Source: a virus
IMG/VR virus record: IMGVR_UViG_3300010354_003742
Span: 1-29,072 of that record
Reading direction: 5' to 3' (one strand)
DNA length: 29,072 bases
In this document: positions 1 to 8,552 of the stretch, in pieces
Numbering within the stretch: position 1 is the stretch's first letter
Layout: every line of letters begins with the position of its first letter
Made by a program: the position numbers and the translations under genes
The notes under the pieces: model-generated
Seen by the model: the letters and a program-made list of their open reading frames with translations, nothing else
What the model was told of the DNA's origin: nothing
Databases searched by the model: none

Positions 1-1
1 G

Positions 2-58
2 TCAGATGCGTTGGCGGAGACACCGCATACGGAGGAACCTGTAGGTTTTATTACATAG
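2..58 (+). CDS. possible 3' end of an upstream gene (partial)
   Basis: Reading frame 2 is open from the window edge to a TAG at 56-58 and would encode an 18-residue tail ending in EEPVGFIT. Its composition resembles phage coding DNA, but the fragment is too short to test. Frame 1 is also open, to a TAG at 67-69, so the choice of frame is uncertain. No function can be given. Confidence 0.3.
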   Translation, partial: SDALAETPHTEEPVGFIT

Positions 59-75
59 CGTTTGCATAGTACCTA

Positions 76-103
76 TTGACAAACCAGTTCTATATGCTAC
101 AAT
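76..103 (+). promoter_or_regulatory. sigma70-like promoter ahead of the phosphoesterase gene
   Basis: A consensus -35 TTGACA (76-81) is followed after 16 bp by the -10 TACAAT (98-103). Transcription should begin near 110. The next gene starts at 158, and a terminator-like hairpin lies between them, immediately after the expected start site. Confidence 0.7.
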
Positions 104-117
104 TTAGATAATATCAA

Positions 118-142
118 GGTCACGACTCCGTGACCCTTTTTT
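118..142 (+). terminator. hairpin plus T-run just downstream of a promoter (terminator or attenuator)
   Basis: GGTCACG (118-124) and CGTGACC (129-135) form a perfect 7-bp stem with a 4-nt loop, followed by C and six T (137-142). This is the form of an intrinsic terminator. It begins about 8 nt after the predicted start of the promoter at 76-103, so it may attenuate that promoter rather than end an upstream gene. A weak alternative pairing, CCCT (134-137) with AGGG (147-150), would compete with the stem. Confidence 0.65.
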
Positions 143-157
143 ACGCAGGGAAGTTAA

Positions 158-958
158 ATGACAAACGATTTAAAATGGATGTTGTCATCCGATCAGCAAT
201 TCCCTTATCAAGATGATAAGATGATTGCGCTATGGTTTAAAGTCATGAAGTGGTTTAAGCCAGACGTAGTAGATTATCTTGGGGATACCGATGATCAAGC
301 CTGCTACAGTAAATATACAGAAGGTCGCTCAGCCGAATTTTTGAATTTACATAAAACAGATAGCAAAGATTTAATTGTTCCTATGATGAGGCATGAGGCT
401 AAAGGTGCAAGAGATTTTTATACTAAGACTCGTGAGATGTTGCCAGATGCTCAATTGTTTTCAGCATTAGGCAATCACGATGTTCGTATATTTAATTATA
501 TGGATGCCAAGCTTCCTGACTACATGAAGGAAGTAACACCAGAAACACTATGGTCACTAGACTCCCTGGGCTATGAATACATCTATTATAATGAACTACC
601 TAAACGTAGATTCGGAGATGTTCACGTACATCACGGAATTTCTATTGCCGCAACTGGTTCAGTTCGTAAAGATATGGAAGACCTACAAGTATCCCTTATC
701 AGAGGTCACTCACACAGAATCGCTTCACATATGGTAACATATGAACTTAGAAACGGCGGAGAAGGAGAAACACTTCGTGGTTACGAGATTGGTCACATGT
801 GTGATGAAAAGGGTCCAGGAATGAAATATAGTCAACATCACGATTGGCAAAAGGGATTTGCTATTGCTCATATTGTAAATGACTATCCACATATTCAGAT
901 GATCCACATTGCTCCAGACTATTCATGTGTTGTGGACGGGAAGACATTCTCTTTATGA
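158..958 (+). CDS. calcineurin-like metallophosphoesterase
   Basis: The 266-residue protein carries the ordered metal-binding motifs of the calcineurin-like phosphoesterase superfamily: a first aspartate at D12 (SSDQQ, replacing the usual DxH), GDTDD at 42-46, GNHD at 105-108, an HHG motif at 158-160 and GHSH at 183-186. Such enzymes use a two-metal centre to hydrolyse phosphomonoesters or phosphodiesters, and phage members are often predicted nucleases or phosphodiesterases. The substrate cannot be told from sequence. The ATG at 158 is preceded by a modest Shine-Dalgarno (GGGAAG, 148-153). It opens the rightward replication array, and its stop overlaps the ATG of the next gene. The absent histidine in motif I is a departure from the family consensus. 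Confidence 0.88.
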   Translation: MTNDLKWMLSSDQQFPYQDDKMIALWFKVMKWFKPDVVDYLGDTDDQACYSKYTEGRSAEFLNLHKTDSKDLIVPMMRHEAKGARDFYTKTREMLPDAQLFSALGNHDVRIFNYMDAKLPDYMKEVTPETLWSLDSLGYEYIYYNELPKRRFGDVHVHHGISIAATGSVRKDMEDLQVSLIRGHSHRIASHMVTYELRNGGEGETLRGYEIGHMCDEKGPGMKYSQHHDWQKGFAIAHIVNDYPHIQMIHIAPDYSCVVDGKTFSL

Positions 959-1143
959 TGAAATGTCAAAGATGTAATGGAAGAGTGTTTATCGATAGGG
1001 TATTCTCTCAAAAACTTCACACAGAGTTGTTTTGCATCCTTTGCGGAAAGCGATGGATGATTAATAAAGAAACGAATGCATTCGGTAAATGGCTAGAAAA
1101 AACAGACAGGGATTACGCAAAAAGTTCGTCTATTTCTTCTTGA
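955..1143 (+). CDS. small zinc-ribbon protein
   Basis: This 62-residue protein has a four-cysteine zinc-ribbon pattern: C4-x2-C7 and C27-x2-C30 (the second pair is CILCG). The preferred start is the ATG at 955, which overlaps the TGA of the phosphoesterase gene (ATGA) and has GGGAAG at 938-943 upstream. Starting earlier would run deep into the previous gene. The last 55 nt overlap the next gene in another frame, so its true C-terminus is less certain. It is probably a nucleic-acid-binding or structural zinc knuckle; no specific role is recognised. Confidence 0.65.
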   Translation: MMKCQRCNGRVFIDRVFSQKLHTELFCILCGKRWMINKETNAFGKWLEKTDRDYAKSSSISS

Positions 1144-1571
1144 ATGGCAAGCTACATAAAGTACTTAAGCTATCAAGGGCAAAAGACGAATTAATTGCGT
1201 GGTGCTATCTAGATAAAAAAAGAATGATGTATTCTTATTCTCAGGTAGATAAGAATATGGAAAAAGCCTATACCGTAATAGAAGTCAGTAAAATTCTAGG
1301 AAGGCACAGGGTTACTATAGAAGAATATATTTTGCAGGGCAAAATTAAACAGCCTCAAAAAATGTATCCAATTAGTAACCCAGATAGTAAATGGTCTAAG
1401 TACATGTTGTCTGAATCGGACATATTGGACATTCATCAATTTATTATTGATGCTGGGCATATTAGGGATCTTCCCTCAAAGTCAGAATTAAAAGCTCTTC
1501 TCAAACATAATTTAATATTGTATACTAAGACAGAAGATGGAAAATTTGTACCTGTATGGAAGGCGGAGTAA
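1089..1571 (+). CDS. helix-turn-helix DNA-binding protein
   Basis: This 160-residue protein has a helix-turn-helix of the MerR/excisionase type at about residues 60-84 (YTVIEVSKILG, then a second helix around VTIEEYI). The part after it, up to the SESDI segment, could be a wing. The basic N-terminus (MARKNRQGLRKK) fits DNA binding. It overlaps the zinc-ribbon gene by 55 nt, which is longer than other overlaps here, but both frames read like coding sequence. Its place at the head of the replication genes suggests a replication-origin or regulatory role, which is inference. Confidence 0.65.
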   Translation: MARKNRQGLRKKFVYFFLNGKLHKVLKLSRAKDELIAWCYLDKKRMMYSYSQVDKNMEKAYTVIEVSKILGRHRVTIEEYILQGKIKQPQKMYPISNPDSKWSKYMLSESDILDIHQFIIDAGHIRDLPSKSELKALLKHNLILYTKTEDGKFVPVWKAE

Positions 1572-1777
1572 TGGCAGAAACAAGAGTAAAGGTGGATCTA
1601 TCGTTCACACGCAATCTAGGAAACTATGAAAGCATAAGAATTAATATTGGCGTTGAAGATGATGTTAGAAAAGGCGAGAACGTAGATTCTGCTACAGAGA
1701 GGGTTTACACCTTTGTAGAGAATAAGCTTATTGAAAAAACTCGTGAAGTAGAGCAGGAATTAAAGAATGGCAAATGA
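1571..1777 (+). CDS. conserved-looking phage protein, function unknown
   Basis: This 68-residue protein is predicted to have a beta-rich N-terminal half (alternating residues around RVKVDLSFTRN) and a helical, charged C-terminal half (VENKLIEKTREVEQEL). The ATG at 1571 shares its A with the preceding TAA (taATG) and has GGCGGA just upstream. An ATG 15 nt earlier is less likely. I do not recognise the family. It sits immediately before a possible helicase loader and the helicase, so a replication-accessory role is possible. Confidence 0.6.
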   Translation: MAETRVKVDLSFTRNLGNYESIRINIGVEDDVRKGENVDSATERVYTFVENKLIEKTREVEQELKNGK

Positions 1778-2087
1778 GAAGCAGCCATATGTTTTAATTG
1801 GCCTGTATGAATCTTTATACTTAGAAAAGTATGGCAGAAAACCACGCATCAATAAGTTTCGTGAGAAGTGGGCTATGCAAGACGTAATAGATAGTGTAGG
1901 ATATGATCGTGCAGTAGAGCTTCTTGTATATTATTTTAAAACTAGTAAGTCTGGGCATCCGCTCAACTTCTTCTTTTATAATTTTGATAAGATTGACTAT
2001 CTAAAAGCAGAGATTGAAAAAGATATTACAAACCGTCGTGTTCTCAGGGAAGCGACTAAGAAGATGGTAGAGGGCGAAGAAGAATGA
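1767..2087 (+). CDS. small protein preceding the helicase, possible helicase loader
   Basis: This 106-residue, largely helical protein (GYDRAVELLVYYF; FFFYNFDKIDYLKAEIEKDI) overlaps the previous gene by 11 nt and the DnaB-like helicase by 4 nt (ATGA). In many phages a small helical protein directly upstream of the replicative helicase is its loader or a replisome organiser. That genome position is the only support for the role here, because no loader motif is visible. The C-terminus is acidic (VEGEEE). Confidence 0.6.
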   Translation: MANEKQPYVLIGLYESLYLEKYGRKPRINKFREKWAMQDVIDSVGYDRAVELLVYYFKTSKSGHPLNFFFYNFDKIDYLKAEIEKDITNRRVLREATKKMVEGEEE

Positions 2088-3334
2088 ATACAGAAGCAGA
2101 GCTAATATCCGCAGTGTGCAAGAATAAGGATATCAGTACACTCCTCGCCGATAATGTGGATGAGATCTTTACATCACATCGTGACATATGGGACTCACTA
2201 AAATCTTACTACTATAAGTTTAAGGCTGTTCCAGAAGTCGGTATCTTGGTAGAAAGATTTAAAGATTTTGAGCCAGTAACAACTAAAGGTGAAACTGGAT
2301 ATTATTTAGATAAATTAAAGAATGAATATCTTTCTAGTAAGTTGAAGTCTATTTTAATTCAGTCTGGCTCGGCACTAAAAGAAGATGCAGCTTCTCGTGT
2401 TCTTTCAGAGATGCAAAGTAAATTAGCGTCTCTATCCAAGTTTACTAATCATGTCCGTGACGTTGATGTTACTGATTTAGAAGCAGCAGAAAATCATTTT
2501 CTTTCAGTAAAAGAACGTTCTGCAGTAATGGGTGGAAGTCCAGGAATCCTAACAGGCTTTGAAGCTATTGATAAGGCGTATCCTACGGGAATGGCTCCAG
2601 GACATTTAATTGTTGCTATTGGTTGGCCAGGAAAAGGTAAGACATGGTTTACTTCTTACCTAGCATGTAAGGCATGGGAGCAGGGCTTTAAGCCAATGAT
2701 TGTTTCTCTTGAAATGTCTCCTGAGAATATGCGTGATCGTATCTATACAATGATGGGCTCTGGATTATTTAGGGCTTCTGATTTCTCAAAAGGAGATGTA
2801 GATGTTGACACGTTTAAAGCTTGGGGTCAGAAAAAGTTTGCTGGAAAGAATTCTTTCATCCTTGTATCAAATGAGGGAACGGCAGAAGTAACTCCTGCAA
2901 CTATCCAAGGTAAGATAGACCAGCATAAACCAGACTTAGTTATTTTAGATTACCATCAACTATTTAATGATAACAAAAGGAGTAACTCTGAAGTAGAGCG
3001 TAACCGCAATATTTCTCGTGAGTTTAAACTTCTTGCGGTATCAAATAACATTCCAGTAATAGATATTACTGCTGCAACTGCAGATGATATTTCAGATCAA
3101 GAAAATCCTCCGATGATGAGCCAAGTGGCTTGGTCAAAGGCAATTGAATATGATGCTGATATGGCAATGGCTATCCATAGATATCCAGGAACCAATATGA
3201 TTGAAGTTGTAAGTAGAAAGAATAGACACGGACACGAGTTCGATTTCTATCTAGACTGGGATATTAATCGTGGTGTCATTACTCCGATTTATGAGAACCT
3301 ACCAGATATTAATAATGACTCACAGAAAAATTAA
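2084..3334 (+). CDS. dnaB: DnaB-like replicative helicase
   Basis: This 416-residue protein has an N-terminal helical domain (1-120) typical of DnaB and a RecA-fold ATPase domain. Visible motifs are Walker A GWPGKGKT at 180-187, the following VSLEMS segment that DnaB helicases use after Walker A, and Walker B LVILD with D289 (DYHQ). The lysine and threonine of the P-loop are intact. In this family the protein forms a hexamer that unwinds DNA 5' to 3' ahead of the polymerase. Primase, candidate SSB and polymerase follow. The gene starts inside the end of the preceding small gene (ATGA), and its 3' end overlaps the next gene by 20 nt. Confidence 0.92.
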   Translation: MNTEAELISAVCKNKDISTLLADNVDEIFTSHRDIWDSLKSYYYKFKAVPEVGILVERFKDFEPVTTKGETGYYLDKLKNEYLSSKLKSILIQSGSALKEDAASRVLSEMQSKLASLSKFTNHVRDVDVTDLEAAENHFLSVKERSAVMGGSPGILTGFEAIDKAYPTGMAPGHLIVAIGWPGKGKTWFTSYLACKAWEQGFKPMIVSLEMSPENMRDRIYTMMGSGLFRASDFSKGDVDVDTFKAWGQKKFAGKNSFILVSNEGTAEVTPATIQGKIDQHKPDLVILDYHQLFNDNKRSNSEVERNRNISREFKLLAVSNNIPVIDITAATADDISDQENPPMMSQVAWSKAIEYDADMAMAIHRYPGTNMIEVVSRKNRHGHEFDFYLDWDINRGVITPIYENLPDINNDSQKN

Positions 3335-3617
3335 AAGATTTCAAATAGATGTTCAGTTTCAAGATAATTCTCAATTAATTAGCTTGAGGCCACAGTATGA
3401 AAATTTGTTAATTCAAGACATGAGGGGCAAGGGGTACGTCAGAGTACTTGACATAGATCCAGCCTTTTCGGTAGAATTTACAGGCGAGACATGGAAGTTC
3501 TTAATGAGCATCCATGGTGTTTATGTGGGAAAGAAGAAAGCATGGCAATTAGAGGGTATAACACAAGGGAAGTCGATACCACGCACTACACGCCAGCACA
3601 TATCAAGTCAGTCCTAA
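3315..3617 (+). CDS. conserved-looking phage protein between helicase and primase
   Basis: The 100-residue product begins at the ATG at 3315, inside the helicase end, and runs to 3617, overlapping the primase frame by at least 76 nt. The protein has a beta-strand-like N-terminal half and a glycine/lysine/tryptophan-containing segment (GVYVGKKKAWQLEGI). Because that segment lies in the overlap and still looks like an organised protein sequence, both frames are probably translated. I do not recognise its function. Its position suggests a replisome accessory role. Confidence 0.6.
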   Translation: MTHRKIKRFQIDVQFQDNSQLISLRPQYENLLIQDMRGKGYVRVLDIDPAFSVEFTGETWKFLMSIHGVYVGKKKAWQLEGITQGKSIPRTTRQHISSQS

Positions 3618-4540
3618 AATCAATAGGGCTAGATATTGTTGGAGAGACTGGTAATGATTTCCTATGCTACTGCCCATTTCATTCTAATAGACATACCTCA
3701 AGTTTTAGCGTAAGTCGTGAAAAGGGTGCCTTTATTTGTTTTAACCCAGCATGTGGTGAAGCTGGAACATTACAAGAATTAGTTAAACGTGTAATGAGTA
3801 AAACAGAGTTTGAGGCAATGCGTTTTATATCATCTAAAGAAGCAGAAGCGCTAGAAAATTTTGATGAACTATTAGCCGAAACAATGGTAGAGAAGCCTGT
3901 GTTTGAAGAGTTTTCTACTGATACCCTAAATAAACTTCATGCTGGACTTATATCAAACAATAGAGCTCAAGAGTATTTTAAGTCTCGTGGCATAGATTTA
4001 GAATCAATAAAACACTTTGAGTTAGGGTATTCAGAAAATATGAATATGGTTACAGTTCCAGTTCACTCTCCAGATGGGATTGCTATAGGAATTGTAGGTA
4101 GATCAATTGAGGGTAAGGCGTTTAAGAATAGTACCAATCTGCCTAAAAGCAAAACATTATTTAATATACATCGTGCCAAAAAAATTGGTGATCACGTTAT
4201 AATTGTTGAGTCAAGCTTTGATGCAATACGTATCCATCAAGCTGGATTTCCAAATGTTGTGGCAACATTAGGCGGATTCTTATCCACAGAACAACACAAT
4301 CTATTAAATAGACATTTTAATAAAATAACCATTATGACAGATAACGACCTTGCAGGCAGGGAGTTAGGATATAGTATAGCCAACAAATTAAAATTCAAAG
4401 ACCTCTTGTGGGCTTCGTATGAATATGGTAAGATATATCCTCATGATGCAAAAGATGCTGGGGACATGACTGATCAAGAAATCAAGGCCTGCATTAAAAA
4501 TTCTGTATCCGACATGGAATACAGATCTTGGAACTCGTGA
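3542..4540 (+). CDS. dnaG: DNA primase, CHC2 zinc finger plus TOPRIM
   Basis: The protein is 332 residues from the ATG at 3542; an in-frame ATG at 3491 would add 17 residues. It has a DnaG-type zinc-binding site with C44-x2-H47 and C66-x4-C71, and a TOPRIM domain with E223 (VESS) and the D267/D269 pair (TDND). These acidic residues bind the catalytic metals that make RNA primers. It is shorter than bacterial DnaG and has no obvious C-terminal helicase-interaction domain, as is common in phage primases. It lies between the helicase and the candidate SSB. The start is uncertain because both candidates lie inside the preceding gene. Confidence 0.88.
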   Translation: MAIRGYNTREVDTTHYTPAHIKSVLKSIGLDIVGETGNDFLCYCPFHSNRHTSSFSVSREKGAFICFNPACGEAGTLQELVKRVMSKTEFEAMRFISSKEAEALENFDELLAETMVEKPVFEEFSTDTLNKLHAGLISNNRAQEYFKSRGIDLESIKHFELGYSENMNMVTVPVHSPDGIAIGIVGRSIEGKAFKNSTNLPKSKTLFNIHRAKKIGDHVIIVESSFDAIRIHQAGFPNVVATLGGFLSTEQHNLLNRHFNKITIMTDNDLAGRELGYSIANKLKFKDLLWASYEYGKIYPHDAKDAGDMTDQEIKACIKNSVSDMEYRSWNS

Positions 4541-4546
4541 TATAAT
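4538..4546 (+). promoter_or_regulatory. extended -10 promoter for the candidate SSB gene
   Basis: TGATATAAT gives a perfect -10 (4541-4546) with the TGN extension. The -35 region at 17 bp spacing (AATACA) is poor, as is usual for extended -10 promoters. The primase stop codon supplies the TG extension. Start of transcription is expected near 4553, leaving a leader of about 40 nt with a small hairpin, GATGG (4557-4561) with CCATC (4569-4573), before the Shine-Dalgarno GAGGAG. Confidence 0.7.
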
Positions 4547-4592
4547 AAAAAATACAGATGGATATATACCATCAACTACAGAGGAGAAATAA

Positions 4593-5261
4593 ATGAGTAT
4601 AGTAAAGGGTCTAAAAGACCTCAACAAGGCACTAGATAAGCCTACATATAGTGGCGACGAAAATAAGGGTCGCTGGCTAAAGATCGAAGATGGCGAAAGT
4701 GTAAAGATTAGATTCTTACAGGAACTTGATCCAGATTCACCAACATACAACGATAAGCTTGGTTGCGGATTTATCGCATTAGAGCATACCAATCCAAAGG
4801 ATTACCGTCGTAAGGCTCTAGATACAATGGAGTCAGAGGGTCGTGACTGGGCAAATGAACAGCATCGCAAGGATCCAAAGGCTGGCTGGAAGGCCAGAAC
4901 ACGCCTATACATTAATGTATTGGTAGACGATGGTAAAGAAGAGCCATACGTTGCAATTCTTTCACAAGGTACAAGCGGAAAAACAATCACCCCTACCTTG
5001 ATTGAGTACGCTGGCGAGATGGGAAGCATCACAAATTTGATGTGGAGAATCAAGCGTAACGGTTCTAAAACAGATACAAGCTACACAATCATTCCACTAG
5101 CAAAGGACGAGACTCCTTTTGATTTCTCTAGCCTGGAATTGTTTGACCTAGAAAAAACAGCAGTACGTCACGTTCCATATGCAGAGCAAGAAGCTTTTTA
5201 TATGGGCGATGGAAATAATGCTGATGAGTCTTCTGCTACATCTAGCAGCGTAGACTGGTAA
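4593..5261 (+). CDS. probable phage single-stranded DNA-binding protein
   Basis: This 222-residue protein has a central beta-rich region (FLQELD, RLYINVLVDD, YTIIPLA) and an acidic/serine-rich tail ending in SSSVDW. An acidic C-terminus with a terminal aromatic residue is characteristic of phage and bacterial SSBs that contact replisome partners. It has its own extended -10 promoter and a good Shine-Dalgarno (GAGGAG), which fits a protein needed in large amounts. It lies between primase and polymerase. The assignment rests on architecture and context, not on a signature motif. Confidence 0.68.
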   Translation: MSIVKGLKDLNKALDKPTYSGDENKGRWLKIEDGESVKIRFLQELDPDSPTYNDKLGCGFIALEHTNPKDYRRKALDTMESEGRDWANEQHRKDPKAGWKARTRLYINVLVDDGKEEPYVAILSQGTSGKTITPTLIEYAGEMGSITNLMWRIKRNGSKTDTSYTIIPLAKDETPFDFSSLELFDLEKTAVRHVPYAEQEAFYMGDGNNADESSATSSSVDW

Positions 5262-5285
5262 TATCAAGTTAAAGGCGGAGAATTA

Positions 5286-8200
5286 ATGTCATTCACACAT
5301 TTGCATGTGCATTCATACTATTCATTAATGGATGGCCTTAATTCTCCTGCCGAACTTGTTAAGGCAGCCAAAGATGCTGGTCAAACAGCACTGGCAGTTA
5401 CTGATCATGGTACCTTGTCCTCCCATCGTGAAATGCAAATTGCATGTAAAGAGCAGGGTATAAAACCAATATTAGGAGTAGAAGCGTACATATCTCCAAC
5501 AGACAGATTTGATCGCTCCTCTAAAACAGATAAATCTATTCAGGCTTACAATCATATTATTTTATTGGCTAAAAATAAAAAAGGTCTTGAGAATATAAAT
5601 ATACTCCAAGAGCTTGCTTGGAATGAAGGCTTTTATCATAAGCCACGTATTGATAGGGAGATTCTTAAAGAATATGCAGAAGGTATTATTGTATTGTCTG
5701 GATGCCTTAATGGTCTTATTTCTAAGTGTATCGAAAAGAATGAGTTCTCTGAAGCTAAACTTATTCTCAAAGATTTTAAGAAAACTTTCGGTGAAGATTT
5801 TTATATTGAGGTTCAGTCTCACAATCCGAAAGAAATAAATGAAGGCCTGCTATCTTTAGCAGATGAACTTAAAATTAAGGCGGTGGCGACAGGAGATGCC
5901 CACTTTGCCAAAGAAGAAGACCGTATATTAGAAGAGGCAATGCTTATCCTATCTACATCCCCGAAGGCGGATAAAGAAGCAGACTTTGAAATGTCTCGTC
6001 AAATGAAGGATATGTTAGATAGATTTAATTATCTTTATCCAGACAGAAAGATATCATTTGTAGACTATAATCTATTTATTCAGACTAGGGCTGAGATAGA
6101 GGCAGACTTTAAAAAATCTGGCATAGATAGAACAGATATCTTTGATAATACTATGGAGATAGCCTCTAAAATTGGAGAATACGATTTTAACAGGGGCTTA
6201 GATCTTCTCCCTGTACCCAAGACCAATGCAGACCAGAAACTGGCTCAGATGGCCCTAGAAGGCCTTAAACGCCTATCTCTGGACAAAGATAAGGTCTACA
6301 TGGACAGACTTCAAGAAGAGTTATCTATAATTAAAGATAAATCATTTGCCTCATACTTCTTAGTTGTAGCGGATATGGTTAATTGGGCAAAAGATAATAA
6401 TATAATGGTCGGTCCTGGTCGTGGATCCGCTGCAGGATCTCTTGTCTGCTACTCTCTTGGAATTACAGATGTAGACCCAATTAAATATGACTTATTGTTC
6501 TTCCGTTTTATTAACCCTGAGCGTAATGACTTTCCTGATATTGATACAGACTTTGAGGATCGCCGTCGTAAAGAGGTTAAAGATTATTTAAAGAAAAAGT
6601 TTAAGCATGTAGCTTCTATTTCCACCTACACTTATTTTAAAGATAAGGGTGTAATTAGGGATGCTGCTCGTGTGTTTATGGTCCCATTGTCTGATGTTAA
6701 TCGTGCAATGAAATCGATTGACACATTTGAAGACTTTATAGATTCGCCAAATACAAAAGAGTTTAGAATTAAATATCCAGAAGTTGTATGGCTAGCAGAG
6801 CGCTTACGTGGCAAGATTCGATCCGTTGGAGTTCATGCTGCTGGCGTTGTTGTGGCAAAAGATGACATTAGAAAGTATGCTCCAGTAGAATCTCGTGAAG
6901 ATGCTCAAGATCAAGTATCTGGAAGAATTCCAGTTGTTGCATATGATATGGATACTGTTGCTGACATTGGGTTGATTAAGCTAGACGCCCTTGGACTTAA
7001 AACTCTTTCTGTTATTTCTGACACATTAAAGTCTATTAAAGATCGCACAGGTAAAGATGTTGTTCTTTCAGAACTGCCACTGGACGATAAAGAAGTTTAT
7101 AAAACCCTTAGCGAAGGGTATACAAAAGGTGTCTTCCAGGCTGAAGCAACACCTTACACAAACCTACTTATTAAAATGGGAGTAGATAAGTTTGAAGATC
7201 TTGCAGCATCAAACGCATTGGTTAGACCAGGTGCAATGAATACTGTAGGAGCTTCTTATATTAAACGTAAGCATGGGCAAGAGGCAGTTCAATACGTTCA
7301 CCCAATCATGAAACCGTTTACAGAAAATACATATGGGGTTATTATTTATCAAGAGCAAGTTATGCAAGCATGCGTACACCTTGGTGGGATGACTTGGTCA
7401 GAGGCTGACAAGGTTCGTAAAATTATTGGAAAGAAGAAAGATGCAAAAGAATTTGATCAATTCAAAGATAAGTTTATTGAAGGGGCTGAGAAGCATATTA
7501 GCAAAAAGCAGGCCCAGCACCTTTGGCATGATTTTGAAGCTCATGCTGGTTACTCTTTTAATCGCTCTCACGCCGTTGCTTATTCTATGCTCTCTTATTA
7601 TACGGCTTGGCTTAAAAAGTATTACCCTCTTGAGTTTATGTTTTCAATTCTTAAAAATGAAAATGATAAAGATGTTCGTACAGAATATTTAATTGAGGCT
7701 AAAAGACTTGGACTAAAAGTTCTTTTGCCACATGTCAATGAGTCAGACATATACTTTTCTTTACAAAAAGATGCTATCAGATTTGGTCTGGCAGAAGTAA
7801 AATATATATCAGATAGCATTGCAAATAAAATTATTGACAAGCGCCCGTATTTAGATTATGCTGATTTTATACAGAAGGCTTCTACTAAAGGTAGCGGCAT
7901 TAATAGTAGAGCGGTATCAGCACTTAACGCAATCGGTGGTGCAGCATTTGAAGACAATGTTAGAAGTGGTAAAGAAAAAGAAAACTATTATGAGTATTTA
8001 GGAATACCTACCTTTAACTTAGAACTTCCTCCACGAATTAAGTCTCAAGCACGTCCCATATCAGATTTTGATGATCTGGGAGCATTCGTTATGTTTGGAA
8101 TGGTAAAGTCAATTAAAAGAGGAACTGGTTGGGCTAGAGTAGAGCTTGTTGATGAGACTGGCGCTATAGGATTATTCCATAATGAGCAAACCACTATAGA

Positions 8201-8552
8201 GACTGGGCAGATGTATTTTATTTTAGTTGGAGATAATAGAATTGCAAAGTATGTAAAGGTTCAAGACATTAATCCTCAATCTAAAGACACGTTTGTCGAC
8301 TTTTTATATAGAAAAGAATATGACCTAAATGAAAAAGAATATATTGTAGTGGACTTTACGCCATATAAAACAAAGGCTGGTAAAACTATGGCACATATAG
8401 TATTATCAGATAAAGATAAAAATTTAACTAGAGCAATTGTTTTCTCTAGTATGTATAAGATTGCCTTAGCAAAAATGCGTGAGGGAATGAAGTGTCAGGT
8501 AATTTTGTCCAAACTGGACGATGGCACCCTGATGATTAAGGAAATAAAATGA
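5286..8552 (+). CDS. dnaE: DNA polymerase III alpha-type replicative polymerase with intact PHP site
   Basis: The 1088-residue protein has the DnaE layout. An N-terminal PHP domain (1-about 210) keeps apparently all metal ligands: H7, H9, D16, H41, E66, H90, C140, D204 and H206. The palm has the catalytic aspartates D418 and D420 (PDIDTDFED) and D567 (KLDALG), with the GPGRGSAAGS nucleotide-binding segment before them. The C-terminal part has an OB-fold-like region at about 930-1010. The protein synthesises DNA as the catalytic subunit of the replicase. No separate proofreading exonuclease, clamp or clamp loader is seen nearby. The ATG at 5286 follows AAGGCGGAG, and its stop overlaps the next gene (ATGA). 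Confidence 0.95.
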   Translation: MSFTHLHVHSYYSLMDGLNSPAELVKAAKDAGQTALAVTDHGTLSSHREMQIACKEQGIKPILGVEAYISPTDRFDRSSKTDKSIQAYNHIILLAKNKKGLENINILQELAWNEGFYHKPRIDREILKEYAEGIIVLSGCLNGLISKCIEKNEFSEAKLILKDFKKTFGEDFYIEVQSHNPKEINEGLLSLADELKIKAVATGDAHFAKEEDRILEEAMLILSTSPKADKEADFEMSRQMKDMLDRFNYLYPDRKISFVDYNLFIQTRAEIEADFKKSGIDRTDIFDNTMEIASKIGEYDFNRGLDLLPVPKTNADQKLAQMALEGLKRLSLDKDKVYMDRLQEELSIIKDKSFASYFLVVADMVNWAKDNNIMVGPGRGSAAGSLVCYSLGITDVDPIKYDLLFFRFINPERNDFPDIDTDFEDRRRKEVKDYLKKKFKHVASISTYTYFKDKGVIRDAARVFMVPLSDVNRAMKSIDTFEDFIDSPNTKEFRIKYPEVVWLAERLRGKIRSVGVHAAGVVVAKDDIRKYAPVESREDAQDQVSGRIPVVAYDMDTVADIGLIKLDALGLKTLSVISDTLKSIKDRTGKDVVLSELPLDDKEVYKTLSEGYTKGVFQAEATPYTNLLIKMGVDKFEDLAASNALVRPGAMNTVGASYIKRKHGQEAVQYVHPIMKPFTENTYGVIIYQEQVMQACVHLGGMTWSEADKVRKIIGKKKDAKEFDQFKDKFIEGAEKHISKKQAQHLWHDFEAHAGYSFNRSHAVAYSMLSYYTAWLKKYYPLEFMFSILKNENDKDVRTEYLIEAKRLGLKVLLPHVNESDIYFSLQKDAIRFGLAEVKYISDSIANKIIDKRPYLDYADFIQKASTKGSGINSRAVSALNAIGGAAFEDNVRSGKEKENYYEYLGIPTFNLELPPRIKSQARPISDFDDLGAFVMFGMVKSIKRGTGWARVELVDETGAIGLFHNEQTTIETGQMYFILVGDNRIAKYVKVQDINPQSKDTFVDFLYRKEYDLNEKEYIVVDFTPYKTKAGKTMAHIVLSDKDKNLTRAIVFSSMYKIALAKMREGMKCQVILSKLDDGTLMIKEIK

